Assembly (NCBI RefSeq): GCF_028736115.1
Contig: NZ_CP117877.1
Span: 2,604,001-2,668,000, forward strand
Length of the DNA stretch: 64,000 nt
Source: Mucilaginibacter sp. KACC 22063
GTDB lineage: Bacteria; Bacteroidota; Bacteroidia; Sphingobacteriales; Sphingobacteriaceae
Direction of reading: 5' to 3'
Translations under genes and position numbers: made by a program
Notes under the pieces: generated by a model
What the model was told of the DNA's origin: nothing
Databases searched by the model: none
What the model saw: the letters and a program-made list of their open reading frames with translations, nothing else
Shown: piece after piece, positions 17,115-25,076 of the stretch
Layout: each line of letters opens with the position of its first letter
How positions within the stretch are numbered: position 1 is the first letter of the stretch

Positions 17115-18170
17115 ATGCTTCAACATGAAAAATACATGCAACGCTGCCTCGACCTTGCTTTGCTTGGCGCCGGCAACGTAAACCCTAACCCCATGGTAGG
17201 CGCTGTTGTGGTACATAATGGCAACATAATTGGCGAAGGTTACCATCAGAAATATGGCGGCCCACATGCCGAAGTGAATGCTGTAAATGATGTATTTGCA
17301 AAACATCCGGATGCTACAGACCTGTTAAAGCAGTCCACAATTTATGTATCGCTTGAGCCTTGCGCTCACTATGGTAAAACGCCCCCATGTGCCGATCTGA
17401 TTATTAAGCACCAGATACCGCAAGTTGTGGTAGGTTGCCGCGACCCGTTTGATCAGGTAAATGGTAAAGGCATTGAAAAGCTTGAAGCAGCAGGCATAAA
17501 AGTGCTGACAGGTGTGCTGGAAAACGAATGCCGCTTTTTAAACAGGCGTTTTTTTACAAGGGTAAAGCATCAGCGGCCTTACATCATTTTAAAATGGGCG
17601 AAAACTTTCGATGGATTCTTTGCTCCCGATAATAACACTCAGTTTTGGATCACAGGCCCGCAATCAAAACAGTTGGTTCATAAATGGAGAAGTGAGGAAG
17701 ATGCCATACTCATCGGGAAAAACACAGTTGCTATAGACAACCCGCAACTTAATGTTCGTTTATGGCATGGCAAATCACCTAAGCGTATCGTGATAGACCG
17801 CCGCCTGGAGCTTGACCGTTCTCTACATGTTTTTGATCAATCGGTTGAGACGATCATTTTTAACGAAGTAAAAACCGACTTTGACGACAATATTAAATAC
17901 ATAGCTTTAGAAGATTTCGACCGGTTTGTACCGCATTATATTTTATTCCAGCTTTATTTGCAGGATATACAATCGGTAATTATAGAAGGCGGCGCTGCTA
18001 CATTAAATAGTTTTATTGAGGCGCGATTATGGGATGAGGCCCGTATTTTTACCGGAAATGTAAATCTTGGCAACGGCATCCGGTCGCCACTCATTAAAGG
18101 TGAATTATTACAAAAAGAAACAATAGGAGAGGACATGCTCGAAATTTTACTTAACCCTGCCCACAAATGA
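17115..18170 (+). CDS. ribD: Bifunctional riboflavin deaminase/reductase RibD
   Basis: This 351-residue enzyme catalyses two steps of riboflavin synthesis. The N-terminal cytidine-deaminase-type domain (1-145) has zinc ligands in HAEVNA and LEPCAHYGKTPPC. The C-terminal reductase domain (about 150-351) has the ILKWAKTFDG and VIIEGGAATLNSF motifs. The length is normal for the fused protein. TACTTTTG just upstream (17102-17109) matches the -7 consensus but would leave almost no leader. It overlaps the next gene by 4 bases (ATGA). Confidence 0.96.
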   Translation: MLQHEKYMQRCLDLALLGAGNVNPNPMVGAVVVHNGNIIGEGYHQKYGGPHAEVNAVNDVFAKHPDATDLLKQSTIYVSLEPCAHYGKTPPCADLIIKHQIPQVVVGCRDPFDQVNGKGIEKLEAAGIKVLTGVLENECRFLNRRFFTRVKHQRPYIILKWAKTFDGFFAPDNNTQFWITGPQSKQLVHKWRSEEDAILIGKNTVAIDNPQLNVRLWHGKSPKRIVIDRRLELDRSLHVFDQSVETIIFNEVKTDFDDNIKYIALEDFDRFVPHYILFQLYLQDIQSVIIEGGAATLNSFIEARLWDEARIFTGNVNLGNGIRSPLIKGELLQKETIGEDMLEILLNPAHK

Positions 18171-19033
18171 TCTATATATTTCTCAGCGTTTGCTGTAGTG
18201 TAATTGTTTCCATCTTATTAAAATTAGCACGTCGCTATAGTATAGATGTTTTTCAGGCCATCACCTGGAATTATTCGATCGCTATAATTTTAACGGCATT
18301 ATTTTTAAAACCACAGTTCGGCAACCTTGCTGCTGCGCCTGTATATAGCTATGCGGTGTTGGGAGTATTGTTACCAGCCTTGTTTGTTGTAATAGCAGCA
18401 TCGGTAAGATTTACAGGCATTGTTCGTACAGATACAGCGCAACGACTATCATTGCTTGTCCCGCTTTTATCAGCCTTCTTAATCTTCGGCGAGCAGTTTA
18501 CGCCTTACAAGATCATCGGTATTGCAATTGGCTTAATCGCCATCGTGATGCTTTTGATCAAGCCTAAAGACAGGTACAGGGATAACCGTATTTCTAAAGC
18601 AACCTGGATATACCCCTTAATTGTTTTCTTGGGATTTGGACTGGTTGATGTGATGTTTAAACAATTAGCACAGGTAAAAGAGGTTTCGTATACAACGTCT
18701 CTGTTTATAGTTTATGTGTTATCGTTTGTGCTGTCATTCCTTGGCCTAGTTTACCTTGTGGCAACTAAAAAAGCCAAATTCTTATGGCTGCACATCTTTT
18801 TCGGCTGGATACTTGGTGTAGCCAATTTCGGTAACATCCTTTTTTATTTATTGGCGCACAGGTCAATGTCGCGCAGTCCTTCATTAGTGTTTTCAGCCAT
18901 GAACATTGGGGTTATTGCATTAGGAACACTCATTGGCACCATTGTATTTAAAGAGAAAACAAGCTGGCTAAACCGCATTGGTATAGTGCTGGCTATTATT
19001 GCAGTAATCATTATCGCACACGCTACCAAATAA
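18167..19033 (+). CDS. DMT-superfamily (EamA-type) transporter
   Basis: This 288-residue integral membrane protein has about ten predicted helices in two repeats, typical of drug/metabolite transporters. The only polar features are short loops such as KPKDRYRDNR in the middle. It overlaps ribD at its start (ATGA) and yigZ at its end, so the three genes are one transcript. The operon position raises the possibility of a role in flavin-related metabolite export or import, but that is inference. The substrate is unknown. Confidence 0.85.
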   Translation: MIYIFLSVCCSVIVSILLKLARRYSIDVFQAITWNYSIAIILTALFLKPQFGNLAAAPVYSYAVLGVLLPALFVVIAASVRFTGIVRTDTAQRLSLLVPLLSAFLIFGEQFTPYKIIGIAIGLIAIVMLLIKPKDRYRDNRISKATWIYPLIVFLGFGLVDVMFKQLAQVKEVSYTTSLFIVYVLSFVLSFLGLVYLVATKKAKFLWLHIFFGWILGVANFGNILFYLLAHRSMSRSPSLVFSAMNIGVIALGTLIGTIVFKEKTSWLNRIGIVLAIIAVIIIAHATK

Positions 19034-19647
19034 TGCTTTTCGACGACACCTACTTAACGATAGAAAACCCTGCCGAGGGAATCTACCGCGCCAGTAACAG
19101 TAAGTTTCTGGCTTATGCCTACCCGGTTACCAGCGAAACGCAGATTAAACCGATCATTGCCCAGCTAAAAGCCGATCATCCGACTGCAAGGCACCATTGC
19201 TGGGCTATCAAATTAGGCACAGATCAATCGGCACAGCGTTTTAATGATGATGGCGAGCCTGCAGGCTCAGCAGGCAGGCCGATACTGAATACCATTCTTT
19301 CTAAACGTGTCACTAATATCATGGTGGTTGTAGTACGGTATTTTGGCGGTACACTGCTTGGCATTCCAGGATTGATTACCGCTTATAAAACCGCAACAGA
19401 AGATGCCTTAAATAAGGCCAGGATCATCGAAAAGACCTTTAATGATATTTATCAGTTAGATTTTGATTATCTGCAAATGAACGATGTAATGAAGATCATC
19501 AAAGACAAGGATCTGAAAATACTTGAACAAAACTTTGAGTTAAACTGCAGCATAAAGCTAAGCATCCGCAAAATACAGGTACCACAAGCAGAGCAAAATT
19601 TCTTAAAAATAGCCAAACTTAAATTAACCTACCTTTACAGTAATTAA
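19033..19647 (+). CDS. YigZ/IMPACT family protein
   Basis: This 204-residue protein has the IMPACT N-terminal domain (residues about 15-125) with the diagnostic DDGEPAGSAGRPIL and VVVVRYFGGTLLGIPGLI motifs, then a C-terminal DUF1949-like alpha/beta domain. The family is widespread, cytoplasmic and related to the eukaryotic GCN2 regulator IMPACT; its bacterial role is not settled. It overlaps the transporter gene by one base and ends the ribD operon. A perfect 16-base palindrome (CAAAATTTAAATTTTG, 19651-19666) follows the stop. Confidence 0.93.
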   Translation: MLFDDTYLTIENPAEGIYRASNSKFLAYAYPVTSETQIKPIIAQLKADHPTARHHCWAIKLGTDQSAQRFNDDGEPAGSAGRPILNTILSKRVTNIMVVVVRYFGGTLLGIPGLITAYKTATEDALNKARIIEKTFNDIYQLDFDYLQMNDVMKIIKDKDLKILEQNFELNCSIKLSIRKIQVPQAEQNFLKIAKLKLTYLYSN

Positions 19648-19736
19648 ATTCAAAATTTAAATTTTGTTCATATAGGAAATTCAAAACATATCACTATATT
19701 AGTTGTTGAAAAAACATCATAACCTTTTGAAATCCT

Positions 19737-20015
19737 ATGAATTCCTTACCAATCGGAATCTATCTCGAAAATGAGAGAAGATTCGAGTTTGACTTTGTCA
19801 AACACTTACTAAAGATTTCTTTCTTTAAAGAATCGCGCCTGGCCGGCACTATCGTTTCTCCTTTCCGTATGGTAAAAAACGAAGACAGTTTGTATTTGCT
19901 GATCCATAACTACGACCGCTTAGGCGAGCGCAAAATTATGATTGAATCTATGGGGCCAGATGAGCTGGTGATCAATCATGATAATACTTCTTATAAGTTG
20001 CAAAAAGTTGCTTAA
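19737..20015 (+). CDS. Conserved-looking hypothetical protein, 92 residues
   Basis: I do not recognise this protein. It is soluble, without signal peptide or membrane segment, and looks like a compact beta-rich domain (IYLENERRFEFDFVKHLL, a strand of basic/hydrophobic alternation, then DRLGERKIMIESMGPDELVI). The frame has normal codon use, an independent position and its own terminator (20043-20065), all supporting a real, separately transcribed gene. The context (yigZ before, mgtE after) gives no functional hint. Confidence 0.7.
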   Translation: MNSLPIGIYLENERRFEFDFVKHLLKISFFKESRLAGTIVSPFRMVKNEDSLYLLIHNYDRLGERKIMIESMGPDELVINHDNTSYKLQKVA

Positions 20016-20042
20016 TAAGTAAAAGAAATTTATGACAACGAG

Positions 20043-20065
20043 GGGTGATTTAGTCACCCTTTTTT
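20043..20065 (+). terminator. Rho-independent terminator after the 92-residue gene
   Basis: GGGTGA (20043-20048) pairs with TCACCC (20054-20059) around a 5-base loop, followed by six T. Confidence 0.85.
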
Positions 20066-20103
20066 GTTGACTATCCCTTAGTTAATGCGTATTTTCGGCG
20101 CAT

Positions 20104-21453
20104 ATGCAATCTTTTGAACTTGATAAATCAGACATACTGAAGCTTAAAGCAGCCCTTGAAAGCAATGATGCTGATCTTCAAAAGCTTCTGGAAGAATATC
20201 ATGCTTCTGAGATTGCCATCTTGTTTGAAAAGTTAGAGCCGGAAGAGCGCAAAAAGATTATCAACATCCTGCCTACCGAAGTAGCATCTGATGTGCTTTC
20301 AGAAATGGATGAGGAGAACCATCCGGGGCAATTACTTATCGACCTTCATCCTGAAAAACGTTCGGAGATTATCGAAGATCTGGACTATGATGATGCAACG
20401 GATATTATCTCCCAATTAGAGGAACACGAACAGCACGAGGTCCTTAAGGATATAGACCACGAAGATGCATCAAACATCCGCGCCCTCATGAACTATGATG
20501 AGGATACTGCGGGTGGTTTGATGAACCCTGATGTGCTGAAGGTAAATGTCAGGCTGAATAAAAAGGATGCCTTAGATGAAGTGATCCGTCTTTCGGAAGA
20601 AATGGAAGAATTTTATACCATTTACGCCGTTGACGATGACAACATTCTGCAAGGTATCATTTCATTAAAAGACCTGATAAAGTCGCGAACAGGAGCGATG
20701 GTAAGCGATATTCTGAAAACCGATTTTGTGTATGTAAAGGCTGATATTGACCAGGAAGAAGTTGCCAAATTAATATCGCAGTACAACATTACCAGCATAC
20801 CCGTAGTAGACGACCACATGACCCTGTTGGGCCGCATTACCGTAGATGATATCCTTGACGTAATGGAAGAGGAGAACACCGAGGATATATTAAAAATCTC
20901 GGGGGTATCTGAAGATGAGGAACTGAGCGGTAGCTGGCAGGATGCCATTAGAAGCCGCTTACCCTGGCTGGTGATCAACCTGGCCACAGCATTTCTGGCT
21001 GCATCTGTGATCAGGCATTTTGATGGAACCGTTGCCAAACTATCCATTATTTCTGCCTACATGACTATCATCGCCGGTATGGGCGGTAATGCGGCTACGC
21101 AGGCTTTGGCGGTAACAGTAAGGCGTATTTCGTTGAGCGATCTTACCGACCAGCAGGCTTATAAAACCGTTGTTAAAGAATTTTTAGTAGGGATGATTAA
21201 TGGTGCCTGTAATGGCGTTATTGTATTCCTGGTAGCGCTATGGTATGATGCTAACCCCATGCTTGGCTTGGTATTGTTTTTAGCCATGACAGGCAACCTG
21301 ATTGTAGCTGGCCTAACCGGCGCATCTATTCCGCTATTATTAAAGCGTTTAGGTATTGATCCGGCCGTTGCATCTTCTATAATTATTACCACATTTACAG
21401 ATTGTATAGGGTTTTTGCTGCCACTATGGCTTGCAACCAAGCTTTTATTATAA
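20104..21453 (+). CDS. mgtE: Magnesium transporter MgtE
   Basis: This 449-residue Mg2+ channel has the MgtE N domain (helical, acidic repeats such as EDLDYDDATDIISQLE, residues 1-130), a pair of CBS domains (about 135-260) that sense cytoplasmic Mg2+, a linker helix and five C-terminal transmembrane helices. The pore motif GMGGNAATQALAVTVRRI is intact. It is the second Mg2+ transporter in the window besides CorA. It begins 88 bases after the previous gene with a terminator in between, and bioB follows 26 bases later, so a joint transcript is possible. Confidence 0.95.
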   Translation: MQSFELDKSDILKLKAALESNDADLQKLLEEYHASEIAILFEKLEPEERKKIINILPTEVASDVLSEMDEENHPGQLLIDLHPEKRSEIIEDLDYDDATDIISQLEEHEQHEVLKDIDHEDASNIRALMNYDEDTAGGLMNPDVLKVNVRLNKKDALDEVIRLSEEMEEFYTIYAVDDDNILQGIISLKDLIKSRTGAMVSDILKTDFVYVKADIDQEEVAKLISQYNITSIPVVDDHMTLLGRITVDDILDVMEEENTEDILKISGVSEDEELSGSWQDAIRSRLPWLVINLATAFLAASVIRHFDGTVAKLSIISAYMTIIAGMGGNAATQALAVTVRRISLSDLTDQQAYKTVVKEFLVGMINGACNGVIVFLVALWYDANPMLGLVLFLAMTGNLIVAGLTGASIPLLLKRLGIDPAVASSIIITTFTDCIGFLLPLWLATKLLL

Positions 21454-21479
21454 ATTTGAACCCGTAATTGATCACGACT

Positions 21480-22493
21480 ATGACTGAAGTAAGACATAAC
21501 TGGACCAAAGAAGAAATTTCAGAAATTTATCATACACCACTGCTTGATTTAATTTATCGTGCAGCAACTATTCACCGCGAAAACAAAGATTACAGCGAAG
21601 TGCAAATCAGCTCGCTGATCTCTGTTAAAACCGGTGGTTGCCCTGAAGACTGTGCATATTGCCCTCAGGCAGCCCGTTATCAAACAGGTGTTAATGTACA
21701 TGCTATATTACCTAAAGAGGAAGTAATTGCTGCTGCCGAAAAAGCAAAGGCAGGCGGCGCATCACGTTTGTGCATGGGTGCTGCATGGCGCGAAGTACGC
21801 GATAACCGCGACTTTGATAAAGTGCTGGAAATGGTGACCGCAGTCAACGGATTGGGTATGGAGGTTTGTTGTACACTGGGTATGTTAACCGAATCGCAGG
21901 CACAGAAATTGGCAGATGCTGGTTTATATGCTTACAACCATAACCTTGATACCTCTGAAGACGATTATAAACGTATCATCACTACACGTACTTATGACGA
22001 TCGTTTGCAGACTTTAGAGCACGTGCGCAAGGCGAAGATCAGCGTTTGCAGCGGTGGTATTATTGGTTTAGGCGAAACAGTTGAAGACCGTATCTCTATG
22101 CTGAAAACTTTATCAAGCCTTCCTCAGCATCCGGAATCTGTGCCAATTAATGCACTGGTACCTGTAGAGGGTACACCGCTTGCCGAGCAGCCACGCGTTT
22201 CTGTTTGGGATATGGTACGCATGATTGCTACAACCCGTATCATTATGCCTAAAACAGTTGTGCGCCTTTCAGCGGGCCGTACAGAAATGACTACCGTTGA
22301 ACAAGCTTTATGCTTTATGGCAGGCGCTAACTCGCTATTTGCAGGCGAGAAATTATTGACCACACCAAACCCCTCGTTCGATACTGATATGGCCATGTTT
22401 GAGTTATTGGGTTTAACGCCACGCAAAGCGTTTAAAAATGGCCGTCCTGGTCAGCAGCATGCAGAAGCTGAATTGGTAGCTGCAGAAAATTAA
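21480..22493 (+). CDS. bioB: Biotin synthase
   Basis: This 337-residue radical-SAM enzyme inserts sulfur into dethiobiotin. The [4Fe-4S] motif is C54-x3-C58-x2-C61 ([13 protein letters not shown]). Further family features are [13 protein letters not shown], the YNHNLDTS substrate region and RLSAGR, which holds the arginine ligand of the [2Fe-2S] cluster. An upstream TTG at 21468 is in frame, but the ATG at 21480 is the natural start. No other biotin genes are nearby. Confidence 0.96.
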   Translation: MTEVRHNWTKEEISEIYHTPLLDLIYRAATIHRENKDYSEVQISSLISVKTGGCPEDCAYCPQAARYQTGVNVHAILPKEEVIAAAEKAKAGGASRLCMGAAWREVRDNRDFDKVLEMVTAVNGLGMEVCCTLGMLTESQAQKLADAGLYAYNHNLDTSEDDYKRIITTRTYDDRLQTLEHVRKAKISVCSGGIIGLGETVEDRISMLKTLSSLPQHPESVPINALVPVEGTPLAEQPRVSVWDMVRMIATTRIIMPKTVVRLSAGRTEMTTVEQALCFMAGANSLFAGEKLLTTPNPSFDTDMAMFELLGLTPRKAFKNGRPGQQHAEAELVAAEN

Positions 22494-22508
22494 TCAGAAT
22501 TTATATTA

Positions 22509-22547
22509 CTCCATGTTGTACTTCGAGAATCTCAGTATAACATGGAG
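22509..22547. terminator. Long hairpin after bioB, also a repeat unit
   Basis: A 14-bp stem (one G-T pair) joins 22509-22522 and 22534-22547 around an 11-base loop holding CGAGAATCTC. It lies 16 bases after the bioB stop and can act as a terminator on either strand. The loop and inner stem recur in the next hairpin (about 22564-22592), so it also belongs to a dispersed repeat type. Confidence 0.55.
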
Positions 22548-22563
22548 TTCTTGATATATTTAA

Positions 22564-22592
22564 TTGTTGTGCTTCGAGAGCCTCAGCATGAC
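22564..22592. repeat. Second copy of the CTTCGAGA-CTCAG hairpin repeat
   Basis: This copy reads TGTTGTGCTTCGAGAGCCTC then AGCATGACA and folds with two G-T pairs. It shares its core with the hairpin at 22509-22547. The two copies fill most of the 154-base gap between convergent bioB and the cytochrome gene. Confidence 0.6.
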
Positions 22593-22647
22593 ATTGTCTT
22601 ATAAAATTTAGCTTAGAAGAGTTTAGTGAGAGATCATATACCCGGTT

Positions 22648-23064
22648 CTACTTACAGTCTTTTAAATCTGCGTTAACCATATTCACGTTAACCAATCCCT
22701 GTTTATTTCCAAACGAATTTTTAATGAAGGTGAGCACCTGCGCAATTTCAATAGGAGCAAGGTTGGCCGGCGGCATTTGGTTATTGTATGGCTTACCGCC
22801 AACAAGCAACAAGGTATTTGATCCGTTTTGAATGATACAACTCAATTGTCTGCTGTTCTTTTTCAGATAGACAGAATCGGTTAATGGTGGCATTAGCGAT
22901 GATAGTCCTTCACCATTTTTACCGTGACAGTTTTGACAGTGCTCCTGGTAAACTAATGAACCTGCGGTATAGTAGCGTTTAAATTCGATATCGCCGTCGC
23001 TTTCACAAGATACTGCCATTATACCAACAAGGGCAAACAGTAAAACAATGATTATAGGCTTCAT
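22648..23064 (-). CDS. Small c-type cytochrome lipoprotein
   Basis: This 138-residue protein has a lipoprotein signal (LLFALVGIMAVSCES) and one haem-attachment motif CQNCH at about residues 41-45, followed by GKNGEGLSSLMPPL. A later methionine (NNQMPP) is a good axial ligand. It is a class I periplasmic monohaem cytochrome like those in copper-enzyme and oxidase maturation clusters. It overlaps the SCO gene by 4 bases and is last in the three-gene unit, consistent with electron delivery linked to SCO function. Confidence 0.92.
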   Translation of the reverse strand: MKPIIIVLLFALVGIMAVSCESDGDIEFKRYYTAGSLVYQEHCQNCHGKNGEGLSSLMPPLTDSVYLKKNSRQLSCIIQNGSNTLLLVGGKPYNNQMPPANLAPIEIAQVLTFIKNSFGNKQGLVNVNMVNADLKDCK

Positions 23065-23696
23065 TGCGCAATGGTTTGTTCCGGCTCTGCCTGTAAAACC
23101 TTAATGTCTGCAATCATTTTATCAACTTCCTTTTCGTCGGTGCCTAAATAAGAGCCGCGTATGCGTTTTTGCTTGTCTACCAGGATAAAATAACCGTCAT
23201 GTACAGATTCGCGGGCTTCAACCATGTAGCCTTTTGCCAGTTTATAAGTTTCCTCTTTTTTGCCTTGTAAAAACAACCAGCGTTTATCGTTAACGCCAAG
23301 TTTTTGGGCATACTGCTTTAAAACAGCAACACTATCATGCTTAGGGTCAATGGTATAAGAAACAATTTTAAAATCGCCAAGATCTTTAAATGTGTTGTAA
23401 ACCTTAATCATGTTGCGGTGCATTACCGGGCAAATGTTAGGGCAGCTTGCAAAAAAGAAATCGGCTACATAGATGTTACCATCAAGGGATTTATTGGTTA
23501 CGCTATCCCCATACTGATCAATAAACGCAAACTTAGGTATAGTTTGATACACGGTATCCGTAACACTTTTACCATTCACCACTTTAGTTACAGCCTCGCG
23601 GTTACCTAATATGGGTAGTTTCTGTTTAGCAGTATCATTAAACTTACAGGCACTAAGCGCAAGCACAGCCATTAAGCCATAAAATATCTTCTTCAT
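23061..23696 (-). CDS. SCO family copper-binding protein
   Basis: This 211-residue thioredoxin-fold protein carries the SCO copper site: CPNIC in FFFASCPNICPVMH, with the conserved distal histidine near its C-terminus (SVHDGYFILVDK). A lipoprotein-type signal (LMAVLALSACKF) anchors it facing the periplasm. SCO proteins deliver copper to the CuA centre of cytochrome oxidase or act as thiol reductases. It is joined by a TAATG overlap to the lipoprotein gene before it and by 4 bases to the cytochrome gene after it. Confidence 0.94.
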   Translation of the reverse strand: MKKIFYGLMAVLALSACKFNDTAKQKLPILGNREAVTKVVNGKSVTDTVYQTIPKFAFIDQYGDSVTNKSLDGNIYVADFFFASCPNICPVMHRNMIKVYNTFKDLGDFKIVSYTIDPKHDSVAVLKQYAQKLGVNDKRWLFLQGKKEETYKLAKGYMVEARESVHDGYFILVDKQKRIRGSYLGTDEKEVDKMIADIKVLQAEPEQTIAQ

Positions 23697-24109
23697 TATT
23701 TTTTGTATTTAGCCAGTGCTTTGTCTGATTGTTTGATTGCGTCAGTAAGCTGCGAATCTATCTTATTGATCTGGCTGCGCTGTTTGGTAAGGTAATGCAT
23801 TACATCAGCATGCGATTTGCCTTTATAATCCGGATCAAACTTTTGCATCCAGTTACTCATATCGTTATCGGCTGTTTCCAGTTGGGTGCTTAAAGTGCTC
23901 AGTTGTGTTTTGCCAGAGGTATCGCCTAATTTATTGTTTTTGATCAGGCTGTCTATGAACATTTTATTATCAACCGCATGATCTTCATCAGCCATTACTT
24001 TTTCATGGGTTTTTAAAATATCGTCCATTACTTTTTTTTCCTGGCCTTTATCATCATTACATGCGGCGAGTGCCAGGCATGAAACTGCGGCTAACATCAT
24101 TTTTTTCAT
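23696..24109 (-). CDS. Small helical lipoprotein upstream of SCO
   Basis: This 137-residue protein has a lipoprotein signal ending CLALAACND. The rest is almost entirely charged amphipathic helix, probably a three- or four-helix bundle or coiled coil (for example MKFDP-preceding TADNDMSNWM and KRSQINKIDSQL). Similar Bacteroidetes proteins next to SCO genes are often labelled viral A-type inclusion proteins, a name that says nothing about function. As first gene of the operon it may assist copper or haem handling (inference). Confidence 0.75.
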   Translation of the reverse strand: MKKMMLAAVSCLALAACNDDKGQEKKVMDDILKTHEKVMADEDHAVDNKMFIDSLIKNNKLGDTSGKTQLSTLSTQLETADNDMSNWMQKFDPDYKGKSHADVMHYLTKQRSQINKIDSQLTDAIKQSDKALAKYKK

Positions 24110-24172
24110 ATACGGTTTGATTAGTATGCGCCAAAGTTAATACATAAGCACTTCCTAAGCATCTGTAAAAAA

Positions 24173-24637
24173 TCATTTTTGTTTACTGCGGATATAAAAT
24201 ATCAGGTCTGTTGAAGGTAAATTCTCAACACCAGCCATCTTTAGTTCCTGACCAATCTGTGCGCGATGATGCGTACCATGATTGATGAGATGAGCCAGTA
24301 TATCACTTAGCTTATCAGCAAAGGCGTCGCCTTTGGAATTTTTGTAGCTAACAATCTGATCAAAATCTTCTTGTCCGTTTATAAATTCCAGCCAGGCTTG
24401 ATGATTAGTTTTGTTAAGCTCGAAAAGATAATCAAGCTGCCAGTCTGATGGCCATATTGCACCTCCGGGTACATTGGGGTCTTGCTGACAACGGCCTAAC
24501 CAAACCTGCTGGGCACCCAACAGGTGAGACATTAACCTGACTGCCTCAGCCGGGCTGTCGGACGATGCAATAAGATTAAGCATGGTAAGATTTGTCTCGT
24601 AATCATATTGGAGCAGTTGGGTAAAATATTGTTTCAT
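24173..24637 (-). CDS. DinB family protein
   Basis: This 154-residue four-helix-bundle protein is of the DinB/YfiT type. A metal-binding His triad is suggested by H38 (MSHLLGAQQVW) and the H-x3-H pair in HLINHGTHHRAQI. Members include thiol transferases and other metal-dependent enzymes with small-molecule substrates. It is a single gene; its 5' end faces the small gene at 24725. Confidence 0.88.
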   Translation of the reverse strand: MKQYFTQLLQYDYETNLTMLNLIASSDSPAEAVRLMSHLLGAQQVWLGRCQQDPNVPGGAIWPSDWQLDYLFELNKTNHQAWLEFINGQEDFDQIVSYKNSKGDAFADKLSDILAHLINHGTHHRAQIGQELKMAGVENLPSTDLIFYIRSKQK

Positions 24638-24724
24638 GACGCAGGCTATTGTAAAAAGATTGAGCTAAATTACGCCTTTAATACATTTTCAGAAACCAAG
24701 CTTTATAAATACAGTTATTACCGT

Positions 24725-24964
24725 ATGAACACCTTTGAAGTAGCAATCCCGATGAAAGATCATCCGCTGGTTATTAGCGTAAAACAGCGTGAAAATGAAA
24801 CCAGCACTTATGATCTATATTATAACAATGATTTTTGCGGCTGCATTTTTTGCAACGAACACAATGTATGGATTTACGAGCCGCACCATCATGCGGCATT
24901 ATTGCTTGATGAAGAACAAATTATGCACCTTGGGCACGAGATAGGGGAGCATAGCAAATGCTAA
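24725..24964 (+). CDS. Small hypothetical protein, 79 residues
   Basis: The frame is open from 24608, but that part overlaps the start of dinB and has no family look; ATG at 24725 gives a tidy 79-residue protein. It is rich in His and Cys (FCGCIFCNEH, EPHHHAALLLDEEQIMHLGHEIGEHSKC). The CxC-x2-C group and histidine clusters suggest metal binding, which is inference. A 17-bp perfect terminator follows, supporting it as a real gene. No family is recognised. Confidence 0.7.
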   Translation: MNTFEVAIPMKDHPLVISVKQRENETSTYDLYYNNDFCGCIFCNEHNVWIYEPHHHAALLLDEEQIMHLGHEIGEHSKC

Positions 24965-25010
24965 TAACTTATTGAGCTATTGAAAAAGCTTTTCTCAACT
25001 AAAATCTTAT

Positions 25011-25049
25011 AATAATAAAGGCTTACCAATTCGGTAAGCCTTTATTATT
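25011..25049. terminator. Bidirectional terminator
   Basis: A perfect 17-bp stem (25011-25027 with 25033-25049) around AATTC has A-rich and T-rich ends, so it can stop both the small gene at 24725 and the convergent phosphohexomutase gene. Confidence 0.9.
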
Positions 25050-25076
25050 TATGGTTTGCTGAAACAGCTCAGGATA

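Noticed and set aside
20622..21047. 141-residue minus-strand frame inside mgtE
   Set aside because: It is a shadow of the conserved CBS/transmembrane coding sequence of mgtE.
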